Below are positions 33,369 through 43,715 of a stretch of 64,000 bases of DNA, piece by piece. Made by a program: the position numbers and the translations under genes. The stretch comes from Struthio camelus. Lineage: Eukaryota; Chordata; Aves; Struthioniformes; Struthionidae. Location: NCBI RefSeq assembly GCF_040807025.1, contig NC_090967.1, forward strand, positions 2,850,001-2,914,000. Direction: 5' to 3'. A model generated the notes under the pieces. It was not told the origin of the DNA. It did no database searches and was given only the letters and a program-made list of their open reading frames with translations. Position 1 is the first letter of the stretch, and every line of letters begins with the position of its first letter.

Positions 33369-34324
33369 TTCTCACAGGTCTGAGAAAAATATCTGCTCTT
33401 TCCAAGAAGGTAGTTTCCATTTAAAGTTGCAGGTCAGTCACATCTGGCAGGAACAGGCTGATTTCAGTATTTCTTTGCTGAGGAACAGACCCCAGTCTTT
33501 GTTTCACAGAACTGACTGTAATCTCCTCCTGTATGATTTTTGTAATGTTTTGTTTGCATCCCTCCTAGTTAATGATGCATGTGCATATCACATAATATTT
33601 TACTGTTATGGGTTTGTATTCTTTTTCACATTATAGCTATATAATTGATACATTTCATATTTTAAGATTATATGGAAGTCCTAATAAACCTAATCAAAAG
33701 GGAGCATTGATTCATGATTCCCATATGCAAAGTTGTCTTAAATTGCCCCATACAGGAAATGCAGCCTTTTGGCTCCCAAACTGAAGGCTCATTACCCATC
33801 CGAAACAGCAGCACATCCTGCAGGCTCAGGCTCCGTATCTGGGAGCTTCACAAGACCTCCAGCCCTTTCAGTAGCATAAGAAATCCCTCTGCAAGGGGTA
33901 TCTCCCCCCACAGGCAGCTATTTACTGAGAGCTGATTTTAAGAAGAAAATGGATAGATAAATAAATAAATATTTTTTTCTTTCTGGCTGATGGTCAAAGA
34001 ATATTTCCATGGATTTTGTTTTCTTTTGTTTTCATATCAGCCACTGAACTGAGCAGCTGATGACATGACCAGCTCCAAGTCCCCTGGTGTGCTGGGAGCA
34101 GAGCCCCAGGGACCAAAGGGTGGCCGTCAGGATGTGGCCACAGACTCTCCCGTCCAGCCCAGGCTTGCCAGAGACCCCCAGGGGGGCTTTCGCTGGCTCC
34201 TTTCCTCCTTCTATCTCTTCCTGTGTTTTTTCAGCCCTTCTCGGATCTCAAAGCTGGCACTGCAAAGCTGTAAATCGCAAGCTTCCCCCTCAGTGCTGAC
34301 CTGCGTCTTTTCTCTGCTCCTGTC
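33369..34324. other. Non-coding stretch, no exon recognised
   Basis: An AT-rich segment at 33530-33700 (AATGATGCATGTGC, CATTATAGCTATATAATTG) may be another regulatory island or an old repeat. An ATAA microsatellite lies at 33953-33971. Nothing else is recognisable. Confidence 0.45.
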
Positions 34325-34500
34325 ATTAGGGCAATGCAGCCTATTCAGTTAGTGACAGGTGCTCAATTGCTCTTAAGTGGCTCCCAGATAATTGGGGAGG
34401 TCTTTAGCTTCTTGTAACTTCCAATAACAAACAATAGAGGGGGGAAAAATATCCACACGGAGCACTTAACAGACGACCTCGCTGTCAAAACTGCATTAGG
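34325..34500. promoter_or_regulatory. Possible conserved non-coding island
   Basis: Contains TTCAGTTAGTGAC, GCTCAATTGCTCTTAAG, CCAGATAATTGGGG and CAATAACAAACAATAG (SOX-like repeats), with GC-rich flanks. The call is from composition and motifs only. Confidence 0.35.
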
Positions 34501-35427
34501 TCTCTTCTTCCTGCTGGTCGGCCCCAGGGCATCGCTGGCACGACACCATGCCACCCTGGCAAACGAGGGCCCCCTCCCCACGGTTGCTTTTCAGTAGTGG
34601 AGAAGCAGTGAAAGACCCGGGATTTGGCCCCGCAACAGGCTCCATCGCTGCTGGGTGGCAGGAGCTGCATGGGCTGCCTGGCTCTGGGGGGTGGACAGGA
34701 GAGCGTGAAGCCCTTCTGGATTTTTGTGATGGAGGGAGGTGCAGGTCCAAACCTCAGCTCCAAAGGCTTAACTCTGAGAGCAAGAAGCTGAAGACAAAGC
34801 TGAGCTGAAATCCCCCAGCTTCATCACATTTTGGAGATTAGTGATCCCACTTCCAGATCTTCCCTTTAAATTTGAAGCCAGGGTGTTGCTTTTGCTGCCT
34901 AAGTGCCCTGGCTCCAAGCCATCTGTAAGTACGTGCCTTGCAAGGTCCTGCTGCGCCTGCAAAGTCTCTTCCCATCCCAAAAAGGACTTCTCCCAAAGCT
35001 TCTCAGTAGGTCTACAAGGAAATTTTTCCAAATAACTTTTGCCCAGCTACTCTGCTTTTTAGCAAAGAGCGGCTGTCATGTGGCTCATCCTTGGCGAAAG
35101 GAAGAGCAGAAAGGAAGAAGGCCCCCCTCAAATTGCTCAGCTCGGTGTGGAACTGGGTTAAAGGTGCAATAATCAAAAAAGAAGCCCTAATTATTATATT
35201 TCCTGGCTATCGGCTGGTGTAAATTTGTCCTACAAGTCAATGACGAGGTGATAATTTCCACCCCCCCGTGAGGGTTTGACCTCCTTGCTTATAGAAGCCA
35301 GGCAAATGGGAGAATCAAACCCGTGCGATGTGAACCCCGCCATGCAAAACCACACCCTGCACTTTGGAAAAAACTCTTCCCAATAGCAGCAAGCTTTGAG
35401 ATCAGCAGGTTCAGGGTTTGTCAGAAA

Positions 35428-35490
35428 CACATGACCAGCAGATGCCAGAGCTGGAAATCACACCAGCTCTCACACTCCTCACCCTGCCCC
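35428..35490 (-). repeat. MIR-like CORE-SINE scrap
   Basis: GCAGATGCCAGAGCTGGAAA, followed by TCACACCAGCTCTCAC and a CCC-rich end, follows the reverse complement of the MIR portion remembered as 'agtggcagagctgggaatagaacccagg...tcc'. Short and diverged. Confidence 0.4.
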
Positions 35491-35924
35491 CTTAATTGAG
35501 CAGAGACTGTATCTACATTTGTGCCACAGGTTCATTTTCTAATTAAGATCTCACTCTTGGGAATCATGCAAAGAAATAACTTCATTCACTCTAGCTTGGG
35601 CTGAAAAAGGAAGGTTCCCCCTCCCTGTCTCCCTCCTCCGGGGAGCTGGGGGTGGCCCAGGGCTGGGGATGACAGGAATGGAAGGGGAGGCGTATGGGTC
35701 ACTGCGGTGTTAGATATCTACACAGTGAGCCCATGAGGCAGAAATGGGATTTTTCCCCTTACCCAGTCCTCCAACCATGCATCCTGGTGCAGATGCTCTG
35801 TGGCCAGCAATGCCATGGGCTGTGTCTCAGCTACAGGGAGAAACACTGCTGCTCTGACATCCAGAATGGCAGCTCGGCATGCCTAGAAAGTCAAGCTTGA
35901 GGAAATTCAAGCTGAGACCTTGGA

Positions 35925-35962
35925 GTTAGCAGCAGAGCTGAGAGAAGGATCCAGGAATTCTC
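35925..35962 (-). repeat. Possible MIR-like scrap
   Basis: AGCAGAGCTGAGAGAAGGAT, followed by CCAGGAATTCTC, resembles the same MIR segment as 35428-35490. At under 40 bp the match could be coincidental. Confidence 0.3.
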
Positions 35963-36539
35963 GTAAGAGTTTCGTTGGACTCACCCTAAAGCACTGGAGT
36001 AGTACAGAGCTTTTCCAGGAGAATTGCTCTGCTTTAAATTCCTTAAGAGCAGCTTTCTTACAAAATTTAGACTGTACTTCAGTCTAGCAGTATTTTCTTA
36101 AACAAGTGAGCTAAGATGTGAGGAGACATTTCTGAGCAAACTGCGCTCTGCCTGGTAACCTCTGGGCATTTGTGTACACAAATATCTCTGTATAAGTGTG
36201 CACAGCGCGGGTTGCTCTCCTAGGCTATTCAAACATTGCTGTGCTGGATCCAAAATCATTTATCCTAGCTGTGACACGTCCCTCAGTTCTGCTTCCATGC
36301 CATCGGCTATTCACACCTCAAGGCGAGGCCATGCTTGACTTTGGCCAACAGCGAGCAAAGTCATTACGGTTGTGCCAGGTGTGATGATTTCCTCACTCTG
36401 AGGCAGGCAGTCTGCCCAGGGAGAGAGCTGCAAATGTACTGGTCTTCGTAAAACCCACCATCCAAGTGGCGAATGGCCCCCCAATACCAGGAACCCTCTA
36501 ACATAAATAGGCATTGATTCACCAACAGAAGAAAAGGGC

Positions 36540-36745
36540 AACAAATATTATTCCTGATGAATAATTCAAGCAGCTCAAGACGTGCATTGCGCGTTCATTA
36601 CCCTCCACGAGAACCTAGGGGATACAGCTTGAAAGCCCCTATAAAAGGAAACAGGGGAAGATTTATTTTTAAGGTTCGGCAAATCCCAATAAACCGCTGT
36701 GGGAGGGGATCGTACCTTGCGCTATTGCAGGGTTTGCTTGGAGGC
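36540..36745. promoter_or_regulatory. Candidate conserved non-coding element
   Basis: An island of about 200 bp with AATATTATTCCTGATGAATA, GCGCGTTCATTACCC, TTTATTTTTAAGG, CCAATAAACCGC and several retained CpGs, between GC-rich flanks. A 67-codon open frame covers it in one phase, but it has no recognisable domain and no splice context that I can support, so I favour a regulatory element over an exon. Confidence 0.4.
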
Positions 36746-37159
36746 CATTTCGCTGCTTAGCCCACACTCTTGTCCTCCCCGCTCTCTGATGCTTTGTTAA
36801 AAAAAGAAAGCACTTACTGTGCTGTTGGGGGATCAGTCCATTCTCCTTTCTTCCACGCCGAAGCTTTCAGGGATGAAAGCACTCTAAAGTGCTGGCTTCG
36901 GTGTTTGGAGCTGAGTAGTGAATAATCTCCCTCCTTCATCTCCCTGGCTGTTCGGAAGGCCGGTAGCAGGGTCACCACGCTCACACAAGCACTCACACTC
37001 TGCAGAGAAGCAGTGCGCAAATCTTCACTCTTTGGCCCTCTCGAGCCCTTGCGTTGTGACAGATGGCTTCACAACAGGGTGCAAAGCAGTGTCAGGCTCC
37101 CAGCACTAGCCAGAGCACTTCCACCACAAAGCATGTGCATCTCCCAAGGCCGCTGGGCA

Positions 37160-37310
37160 GAGCCATCGTTCCTGTTTCAGATGAGGAATGGGGAAGAGGT
37201 ATCTGGGCATCCATGCATTACAGGTTTTGAACCCACTGTGGCTATGTGATTTACCTAATGCTGCCAGGAAATCCATGGCAAGATGGGGAAACCACACTAA
37301 TCTCTCAGTT
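37160..37310 (-). repeat. MIR-like CORE-SINE remnant
   Basis: The order CAGATGAGGAATGGGGAAGA, GTGATTTACCTAATGCTGCC, AGGAAATCCATGGCAAGATG, GGGAAACCACACTAATCTC follows the reverse complement of MIR ('cagatgaggaaactgag', 'gtgatttgcctaaggtcac', 'gtggcagagctgggaa'), with an insertion of about 40 bp in the middle. It is one of two MIR-like copies in this neighbourhood. Confidence 0.5.
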
Positions 37311-37620
37311 CAGGCAGATGCACATCCTTCTGTCTACTCTGTCCTGGGACATTGTTTTCCCTCAAGTCCTGCAGTAACCCACAGGGCCAGTTATGCTGCT
37401 ATGGGACACGGCTTTTACTTAAATCCCTCTCCAAGGAACCTAGGGCACCTGGAAGTTTAATTTTTTGGAGGTGGGGGAAGCCACGTAGGAAAGGAGGCAC
37501 TTTTCCTGGAAAAGTTGCCTTTTCCCTTGCAGGAAAGTTATGGGTTTAGTTATTTCTTATAAGAAAAGTAGATTAAAAGGCAGAATCAGGTGATTTTAAC
37601 GTGAGTGTGATGTCACTGAG

Positions 37621-37715
37621 GTTTGAAGCCAAGTCTCAGATCTGCCACACATTCACTAAGTGATCATGGGCACGTCACTGAGCCTCCCCACCTCCGTCGC
37701 TGACCTGCACAAGAG
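37621..37715 (+). repeat. MIR-like CORE-SINE core
   Basis: TCAGATCTGCCACACATTCA, then CTAAGTGATCATGGGCACGT, then CACTGAGCCTCCCCACCTC, tracks the forward MIR core ('ggctctgccacttactagctgtgtgaccttgggcaagtcacttaacctctctg'). It lies in the opposite orientation to the copy about 310 bp upstream. Confidence 0.6.
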
Positions 37716-38663
37716 GTTGGCTCTCCGTCAGTCTTGGTGGTTGTCCTGCTGAGCTCCTGAGATCTAGAGCTGACTCAGTCTGCGTATAACCCTTGTCTCA
37801 GGATGCTCCTGTAATAGAAATAACAGCTCCTGATGACTTCATTTACCTATGGACACCTGATGATTCAAATAAGCAACATCATTTCACTAAAATTTAGATG
37901 CGTTGCATCCAGATGGACTGGCTGGGCTGGGATGCTTTTGCTTCCCTGACTTCTTCCTCCTGCTGTCCTCTCTGTTTTCTCTGCCAATAAAACCTGCTTC
38001 TGAGATTGAGATCTTGATCAGTTATGGCAGGATCCATCTCACATCACCTGAGAGGGATGAAAGTGAGGTGGCCAGACTGGCTGGCTGGCTGGGGACACAC
38101 GGCCTCCTCATGAGGACAATTCATCCTGACTATCGGACACCAGCCATCAGAAGGGACAAATGGCTCTCTGGAGGTGGCAGTCCTTCTCTGCTGGCCATTG
38201 ATGTGATCCAGGTGACGAGTCTAGATCTAACATGTTATGCTTTTGGACAGCCAAAGCCCAAGATTCAGCTAGGGAAAAGCTCTGCTGACCTGGTCTAGTG
38301 GTGCTGCTCTGGAGGTCTCTTCTTCCACCACTCCTGCAATTCCAGGAGATGAGTCCCACCCAGAGTATTTAAGACTCAACTCATTGGGTTTTCAATCCTG
38401 ACAATTCATCCTGTCCTTTTCAATGACACTGCAGCAGGCCAAAGAGCTTGTTATAGTGCTAGAGATAAATGTGCGTGGCATATAACCCCCTCCTAGAGCA
38501 GAATACAAGTAGGTCCCTGGACCCAAGAGGAAGGCTTTGTTTCCCTAGTATTGACTCCTTCCACATGTCTCACAGCAGATCCCTTCGGCTATTCCTGTGT
38601 AGTTTGACCCATGATCTGTTGAAGTGAAGGGAATATTTCCCATGGACTCCCCAGGCTCCCAGG
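37716..38663. other. Non-coding stretch, no exon recognised
   Basis: The plus-strand frame 37903-38298 has no recognisable domain and includes a short CTGG repeat (38079-38093). The segment looks like unique or deeply decayed sequence. Confidence 0.45.
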
Positions 38664-39010
38664 TGTGAAGGCCAGGAGGACCATTGCAAAGGACTGTTGC
38701 ACATTTATATCTCTCTCGAACCATAATTTCTGTCTAAGCCAGGGCATGTTCAGGAGGAAGGTGCCTAGCTGTGACTTAACAAGTGATGGAGAATCCATCT
38801 ACAGCTCTAAGAAACCTGGTGATGATTAATTACCCTTGCTGTTAAAAGCATTCACCCTACTTCTAGCTTGGATCCAAGCAGTGCAAGTGTCTCATTAGGT
38901 CTTTATTATAGAGAATCCTTTGCAGTCAGAAACTCTTTTCCCATGTTGATCTTCACAGAACAAACCTTTTAACCTTCTCTTGGACCAGTTAAATAGCCCG
39001 AGACTCATGG
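38664..39010 (-). repeat. Ancient CR1 LINE fragment, 3' region, reverse orientation
   Basis: Successive blocks match the reverse-complemented 3' part of the old CR1 type common in turtles and crocodilians: AAGGCCAGGAGGACCATTG (38668-38686), AATTTCTGTCTAAGCCAGGG, AACAAGTGATGGAGAATCCA, GATTAATTACCCTTGCTGTT, TTTTAACCTTCTCTTGGACC and AGTTAAATAG. Order and spacing are preserved over about 350 bp, with clear divergence. The segment is untranslated and 3' ORF-end sequence of the LINE, so no protein is expected. Confidence 0.75.
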
Positions 39011-39409
39011 CAAGGCACATGATGCTTTGCCAAGTGATGGTCCCATGGTATCAGACCCAGAGATGTGATCCTAGATGCTTGCCCACAGCAGAAGCAAGAG
39101 GACACCAGGTTACAGGGTCCACATACCAGCTGCAAGTGCCACAGTGGGGGAGAGGCCGTGGCCTTGTGCTGTCCAAACATGTGAGAGACACCTTCATTGT
39201 GGTGCACACAGTATGTGAGGCTCAGCAGGGTGGATAGGGATGCACGTCCCTCTCCTAATCAGGCTGTTGTCGCAAGAGCCGTGACCCAAAAAGCAAATGT
39301 GGGTTTCTTCCCCTTGCCATAAATCTGTGCGCTGCACTCTGTGGGGTGCTCTTCAGGCCTGGCCTCTCTTCTCCTCTTCCTCCCCGCCAAAGTGCACTGT
39401 ACTAACACA
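39011..39409. other. Non-coding stretch, no exon recognised
   Basis: The first part may be further CR1 sequence too decayed to align by eye; the rest is unremarkable. Confidence 0.4.
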
Positions 39410-39605
39410 CTGATCAAGTGAAAGGTGGAAAAAGGTAATTAATCTACAGAGAAAAAAGTGTTAATACCTCTAAGACACCGGGGACACTGGCTGTCAGCTT
39501 CCACCAATTAGTCACCTAAAACCCTGCCTGTATGATCTCTGTGGTACAGCTGAGTTGATTACTCTAATTAATTTTGCATTGATCTGCATGGATCTGCAGC
39601 ACCAG
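39410..39605. promoter_or_regulatory. Possible conserved non-coding element
   Basis: Two AT-rich pockets, CTGATCAAGTG with GGTAATTAATC and AGTGTTAATACC, then CCAATTAGTCACC with GTTGATTACTCTAATTAATT, lie within 200 bp. They contain at least five homeodomain cores. Function is inferred. Confidence 0.4.
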
Positions 39606-41739
39606 GGCCTATCACAGAAGAAGGAGGAGATGGATGCATGAGCCCTGTTGAAGTGTAGAGGAGGGAGCGCATCCTGGGCACACTGCTCCATTTTCAGCAG
39701 CCCTACTTTGACGGCTCTTCCCAGTTCCCCACCTCCTGGGGCTCCTGGAGCCACAGATGACAGATGGAGCTGTTCTCCACCACCTGCAGAAGTGGCAGAG
39801 AAGGAGCAGAGACTCATTACAGGCCCAAAGCGCCTGAAAGCAGCACCACCCATGGTCAGGGCTTGGGCACCCTGGCAGTTCTTGTTCCATCACCTTCCAT
39901 CTCCCACGGCTGGCTCTAGACCCCCCACTCCACACACATGCATACACTCATACACGCTTTTTGCTATCTTCCCCATCTACTACATCATGTCTTTTAGACT
40001 CTTTTTTCTTTGACACGGGGTTATTCTTTGCCATATCGTGTCCAACGAACACCACGGGGCACAGATGAGGCTAAGATCATCCATAACCCCGAGCATTAGA
40101 CCCAGAGCCATACGGCTGCTGCTTCCCAGGTTCTCCACCCAAATTACCCCCCTTCTCCCCCTACAGTGACAAAGTATGTGTGCCTCCCTGTTTCCATCGT
40201 TCCTGAACAAAGCGGTTTGTTCCACCTTGTGTCTCCTCACCCTCTCCTTTTTTGGGACCTTTCTCCCTGTCTTTATTTTTGGTCACGTTTTATAATGAAA
40301 ATGTCCTTCCAGACACTAAAGGCCAAAGGTTCCCTTTTGAAAATGTCAGGAAAGCAGAACACTTGTGATTTTTCCAATATTTTTTTCTCTCGTGCGCATT
40401 TTTCCCCTCCCACCCTGGCTGAAGTTTGACCCAAATTCACAAATCTGCTCTGAATGGCCAACAAACACCAAACCGCTCTATGCCTCCCCATGTGGATGGC
40501 ACTGGCATGACCCACATGCTCCATCTGCCCAGGGCAGGATCCAGCCCTGCTGCTCTGCTCTCCAGAGGCTCTGCAGGCTCTCCTCCTATTTTGGGATTAT
40601 TTTATCCCTTCCACAGCCCTCTCTTAAGGCCCTTACAGTACAAAGGGACCCCTGAGTGCAGTGCTGGAGGTCTCACAGCAGATTTTCATGTCTCCTGCCT
40701 GAGGAAGAGAGCCCTACTCCAGCTGGATGTTGGTGCCAGCATCCATCTTTTGATCCTGCCCTTGCACAGGGTATGCAGGAGGAGCCCATCCAAGAAGGCA
40801 GGTAGTGCCCTAGGCCCCAGTGCGAAGCAAGCAGGTCCTGGATACTGCACATCCCCATGAGGCTTGCCATGTCCCAGGGACCCCTCACTGCCTTTAATGT
40901 GTTTTCTGCCATGGACCTAGCAATGGTTTTTACAGGAATTCAGCCACTCTCAGCGGTTCTTTGATCTGCTCTTAACACTTTACTTGCACTGAACGCTATG
41001 TCCTTCTCCCCAGTGTGTGCAGTCCTGCAACACACACATGCACGCATGTGCGCACACGACTCCCTTCTCTGCTCCATCCCAGACACACAAACCAACACAC
41101 GTCTTGCAAACCTCTCCTGGACCAAGCAACCTTCAGATTTTGGTTTTGCAGGACACTTCCTCTGCAGCCTCCTGAGCTCAGTGTCCCAGCTCAGCTTCCT
41201 CCTGGGACTACAAGGCCTGGAGCCCTGGGCCAGGAGGTGCCAGTCCTGGGGCATGGGATGAGAACAACAAAGAAATAGAGCTCTGGGGCCTGCCTGCAGA
41301 TCCAGTGCAATCCAGGCTCGGGGTTGGCTATGCCCTGCGTTCGAGGAGGAGCTCAGGACTGGAGCTGCCTGCTGGCCAAAGCAGCAGCTGGAAGCAAAGG
41401 AGATGCAGTTAGTGTGGGTGAGCAGTCCCTCGTTGTGGTTAGCATCGCTCCAGCAGTGCCCTGGCAGAGACACAGATACCTCCCACCTCCTCCCACTTCC
41501 CCAGTCATTTACTTGTTGGTTTATTAAAGGTTCTGTGCTAGTGAAAGTTCCTTGTACGGTGCTTTAATCACGACCAAAAAGCATTTGCCAGCCAGCCTGT
41601 GTTGTGTTGTTTTCATTTTCTTGTGGTGCTGGATTCGGCCTAGGTACCCACTGCATGTGCTGGAGGCAAAGGACGTGATATGTGGAGGATTAATTTGTCT
41701 TTCAGAAAGGAAAAGGGAAGCACAGAGAAATTTAAAGCG
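39606..41739. other. Non-coding stretch, no exon recognised
   Basis: No supportable gene. It includes a CA-rich tract (39931-39957), an alternating purine-pyrimidine stretch at 41032-41059 and an AT-rich pocket at 40262-40400 without a clear identity. Confidence 0.45.
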
Positions 41740-42240
41740 TTAAAGGACAGTATTAAGTGAGAAATGAATCTCATATCACGAGCCAGTGGAGCATCCTCTT
41801 TGCATATCCCCAGCAGGCAAAGGGTTAACTATTGCCTTCGTAAACATAATTTCCTGAGATTAATATTAAAAAGGTATCTAATGGCTCCCACTTGTTTACT
41901 AAATAGCCAGTGCGGAGATAAGTTATCAACTGCGGCTATAATTCGCTATTAATCAAATATTCAAATCAGTACTGCAGTCGGCCACAATGGGACACACACA
42001 TAATTCTCCAGCTCTGGTAATAATTAATCTTTTTCTCCCCTTTTCTTCCCTTCACTTTGGACTCTTGCAAATATCTTTTGGTGTTAAGAGGTCCCCAGAG
42101 AGACCTGCCTCTAAATGAGGTGTAAAAATCTAAGCCGCACAAAAAATAGCATGCGGCTGGGATCGATATTCTCTTCACAGCTACATCGATTAACAACAAT
42201 ATTCTTCATTTATTAATTATGAAGGGGAATTTTCCATCCT
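41740..42240. promoter_or_regulatory. Candidate conserved non-coding element (largest island)
   Basis: This 500-bp island is the richest in transcription-factor words: a POU-type TTTGCATAT (41799-41807), forkhead words GTAAACA (41840-41846) and TGTTTAC (41893-41899) facing each other about 47 bp apart, a double GATA word GATAAGTTATC (41917-41927), CTATTAATCAAATATTC, GGTAATAATTAATC and CATTTATTAATTATG. No reading frame persists, and no transposon is recognised. An enhancer or a cluster of enhancers is the likely role by inference. Confidence 0.55.
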
Positions 42241-43514
42241 TGCATCTCTTTCTATGCTTGTTGCTTGGGTGGGTTGGCTGATTGGCAGCGCCCCGTCGAG
42301 TCCTCCCATCCCTCCCCGCCTGCCTGCACCTCTGCAGTGAGATCCGCAGGGATCATCGTGGCTTCATCAGTGCAGGGGAAAAAGGAGGAGTATTTGCTGG
42401 CCTTTGGCCTGAAACGCCTGATCTGCTAGACACAGCCCCGTTCGACTGGGCTGAGTCCCTGCATCACGAGCTAAAGGCTCGTGCGATGGGCCACACTGGG
42501 ATGGGTAGGCAGAGGGCAGCCACGGTGAGCTGTGGCAACCTGCTCAGCAAAGTCCTGAAGCACGTTTCATTTAAGCCCTTGTACTTCCTGGAAGTGCTTC
42601 TGCTGGACTGCAAAGCCCCCAGGAGATGCTTGGATTTCCTGCACATTTTCCTTGGCAAAGCAGCTCAAAGGTGGTGCAAGCTCCCAGCACAGGCACACCG
42701 GTGAGGTCCCAGATGGGCATGGGATGCTCCCAGCTAAAGGATTCCCCCAGGCGATCCCTTGAACAACCCAGTGTTGGAGCACCCTAGTAGCTCCCATGGG
42801 AAAACGTGCTTTTGAGCGCATAGATTTGCCTGGGCCGTGATGGCCTGGCTTCTCCAGAGTATATTGTTGCCAGAGAGTCAAGTGATTTCTGGATAATGGC
42901 TTGGGAAAAGGCAAAGGCTAAGAGCAGGAGAGGATGGGAGCGATGAGGGGAGATGAAAGGAGGTGGGCAGCACAGTTCAAAACCTCCGTGGTGCCTTGCT
43001 GAGCCATGCTGTGTGCCTGAGCCCCTTTTCCCTTGCAGCCCCGTGGCTCACAAGAGGGGCTTTTGCTCCTCGCCTTCCCCCGTAAAGCTAGGGGAGCCAA
43101 TGTGGAGGATCTTCAGCTGGGCCCTGGGCGCTGCTCTCTGCAGCCCTTCGGTGCCGCTTGGGAAGTGCAGTATCACTTCCTGTATTTCAGTGATGCTCCT
43201 TAGCAAAGACCCTCTGCAAGTAGTGAAGGAGTTTGTGGCCGCCGCTGCTACCTGAGAGCTGGGTCAGCCCTGGTTTTGGCACTTCAAAAAGTAAAATACG
43301 CCCCAAACTCTCTCTCCTAAATAGAGTAAAAAAGATTGATGTAACCAGTGCAGATCCAGAAATGCACATGCAAAGCACCAAGCACTATTGTTCGGGTCCT
43401 TCCAGGAGTAAGTAGAGCAGCCTGGGGCTGCCATTCGTTACTGCTCAGCAAGGGGGGCTATTAGACACAGCTGATGGAATTGCCCTGTTTCACACATGTG
43501 CACGCCCGCCTGCG
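42241..43514. other. Non-coding stretch, no exon recognised
   Basis: The plus-strand frame 42282-42704 has 140 codons but no domain, and the opposite strand is open over much of it. Nothing else is recognised. Confidence 0.45.
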
Positions 43515-43715
43515 CACCAGACACGTGTTGTACTTTGAGGTGTGTAATCGTTATTTAAAGTGAAAATTACCACCAAGCTCTATTAGACTTTAAAATAAAA
43601 ATTAGAGATTTCTAAAATAGATTTTCCCTAACGAGGAGCGTGACGGATGGGCGTATTGGAGACCGTGTGAGCGGAGTGCTGCTAAGTGAAATTAAATGGC
43701 ATTAGGTAGCATCCC
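43515..43715. promoter_or_regulatory. Candidate conserved non-coding element
   Basis: The island holds an E-box CACGTG (43522-43527), a T-box-type AGGTGTG (43538-43544), ATCGTTATTTAAAG, CTATTAGAC, AAAATTAGAG, a MEF2-like CTAAAATAG (43612-43620), and AAATTAAATGGCATTAGG. It also keeps CpG words (AACGAGGAGCGTGACGG) that are rare elsewhere. Function is inferred from composition and motifs. Confidence 0.45.

Larger units (their letters stand above)
34501..36539. other. Non-coding stretch, no exon recognised
   Basis: No gene is recognised. MIR-like scraps at 35428-35490 and 35925-35962 are the only repeats I can place. A GATAATTTCC-containing AT pocket lies near 35165-35260. Confidence 0.45.
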
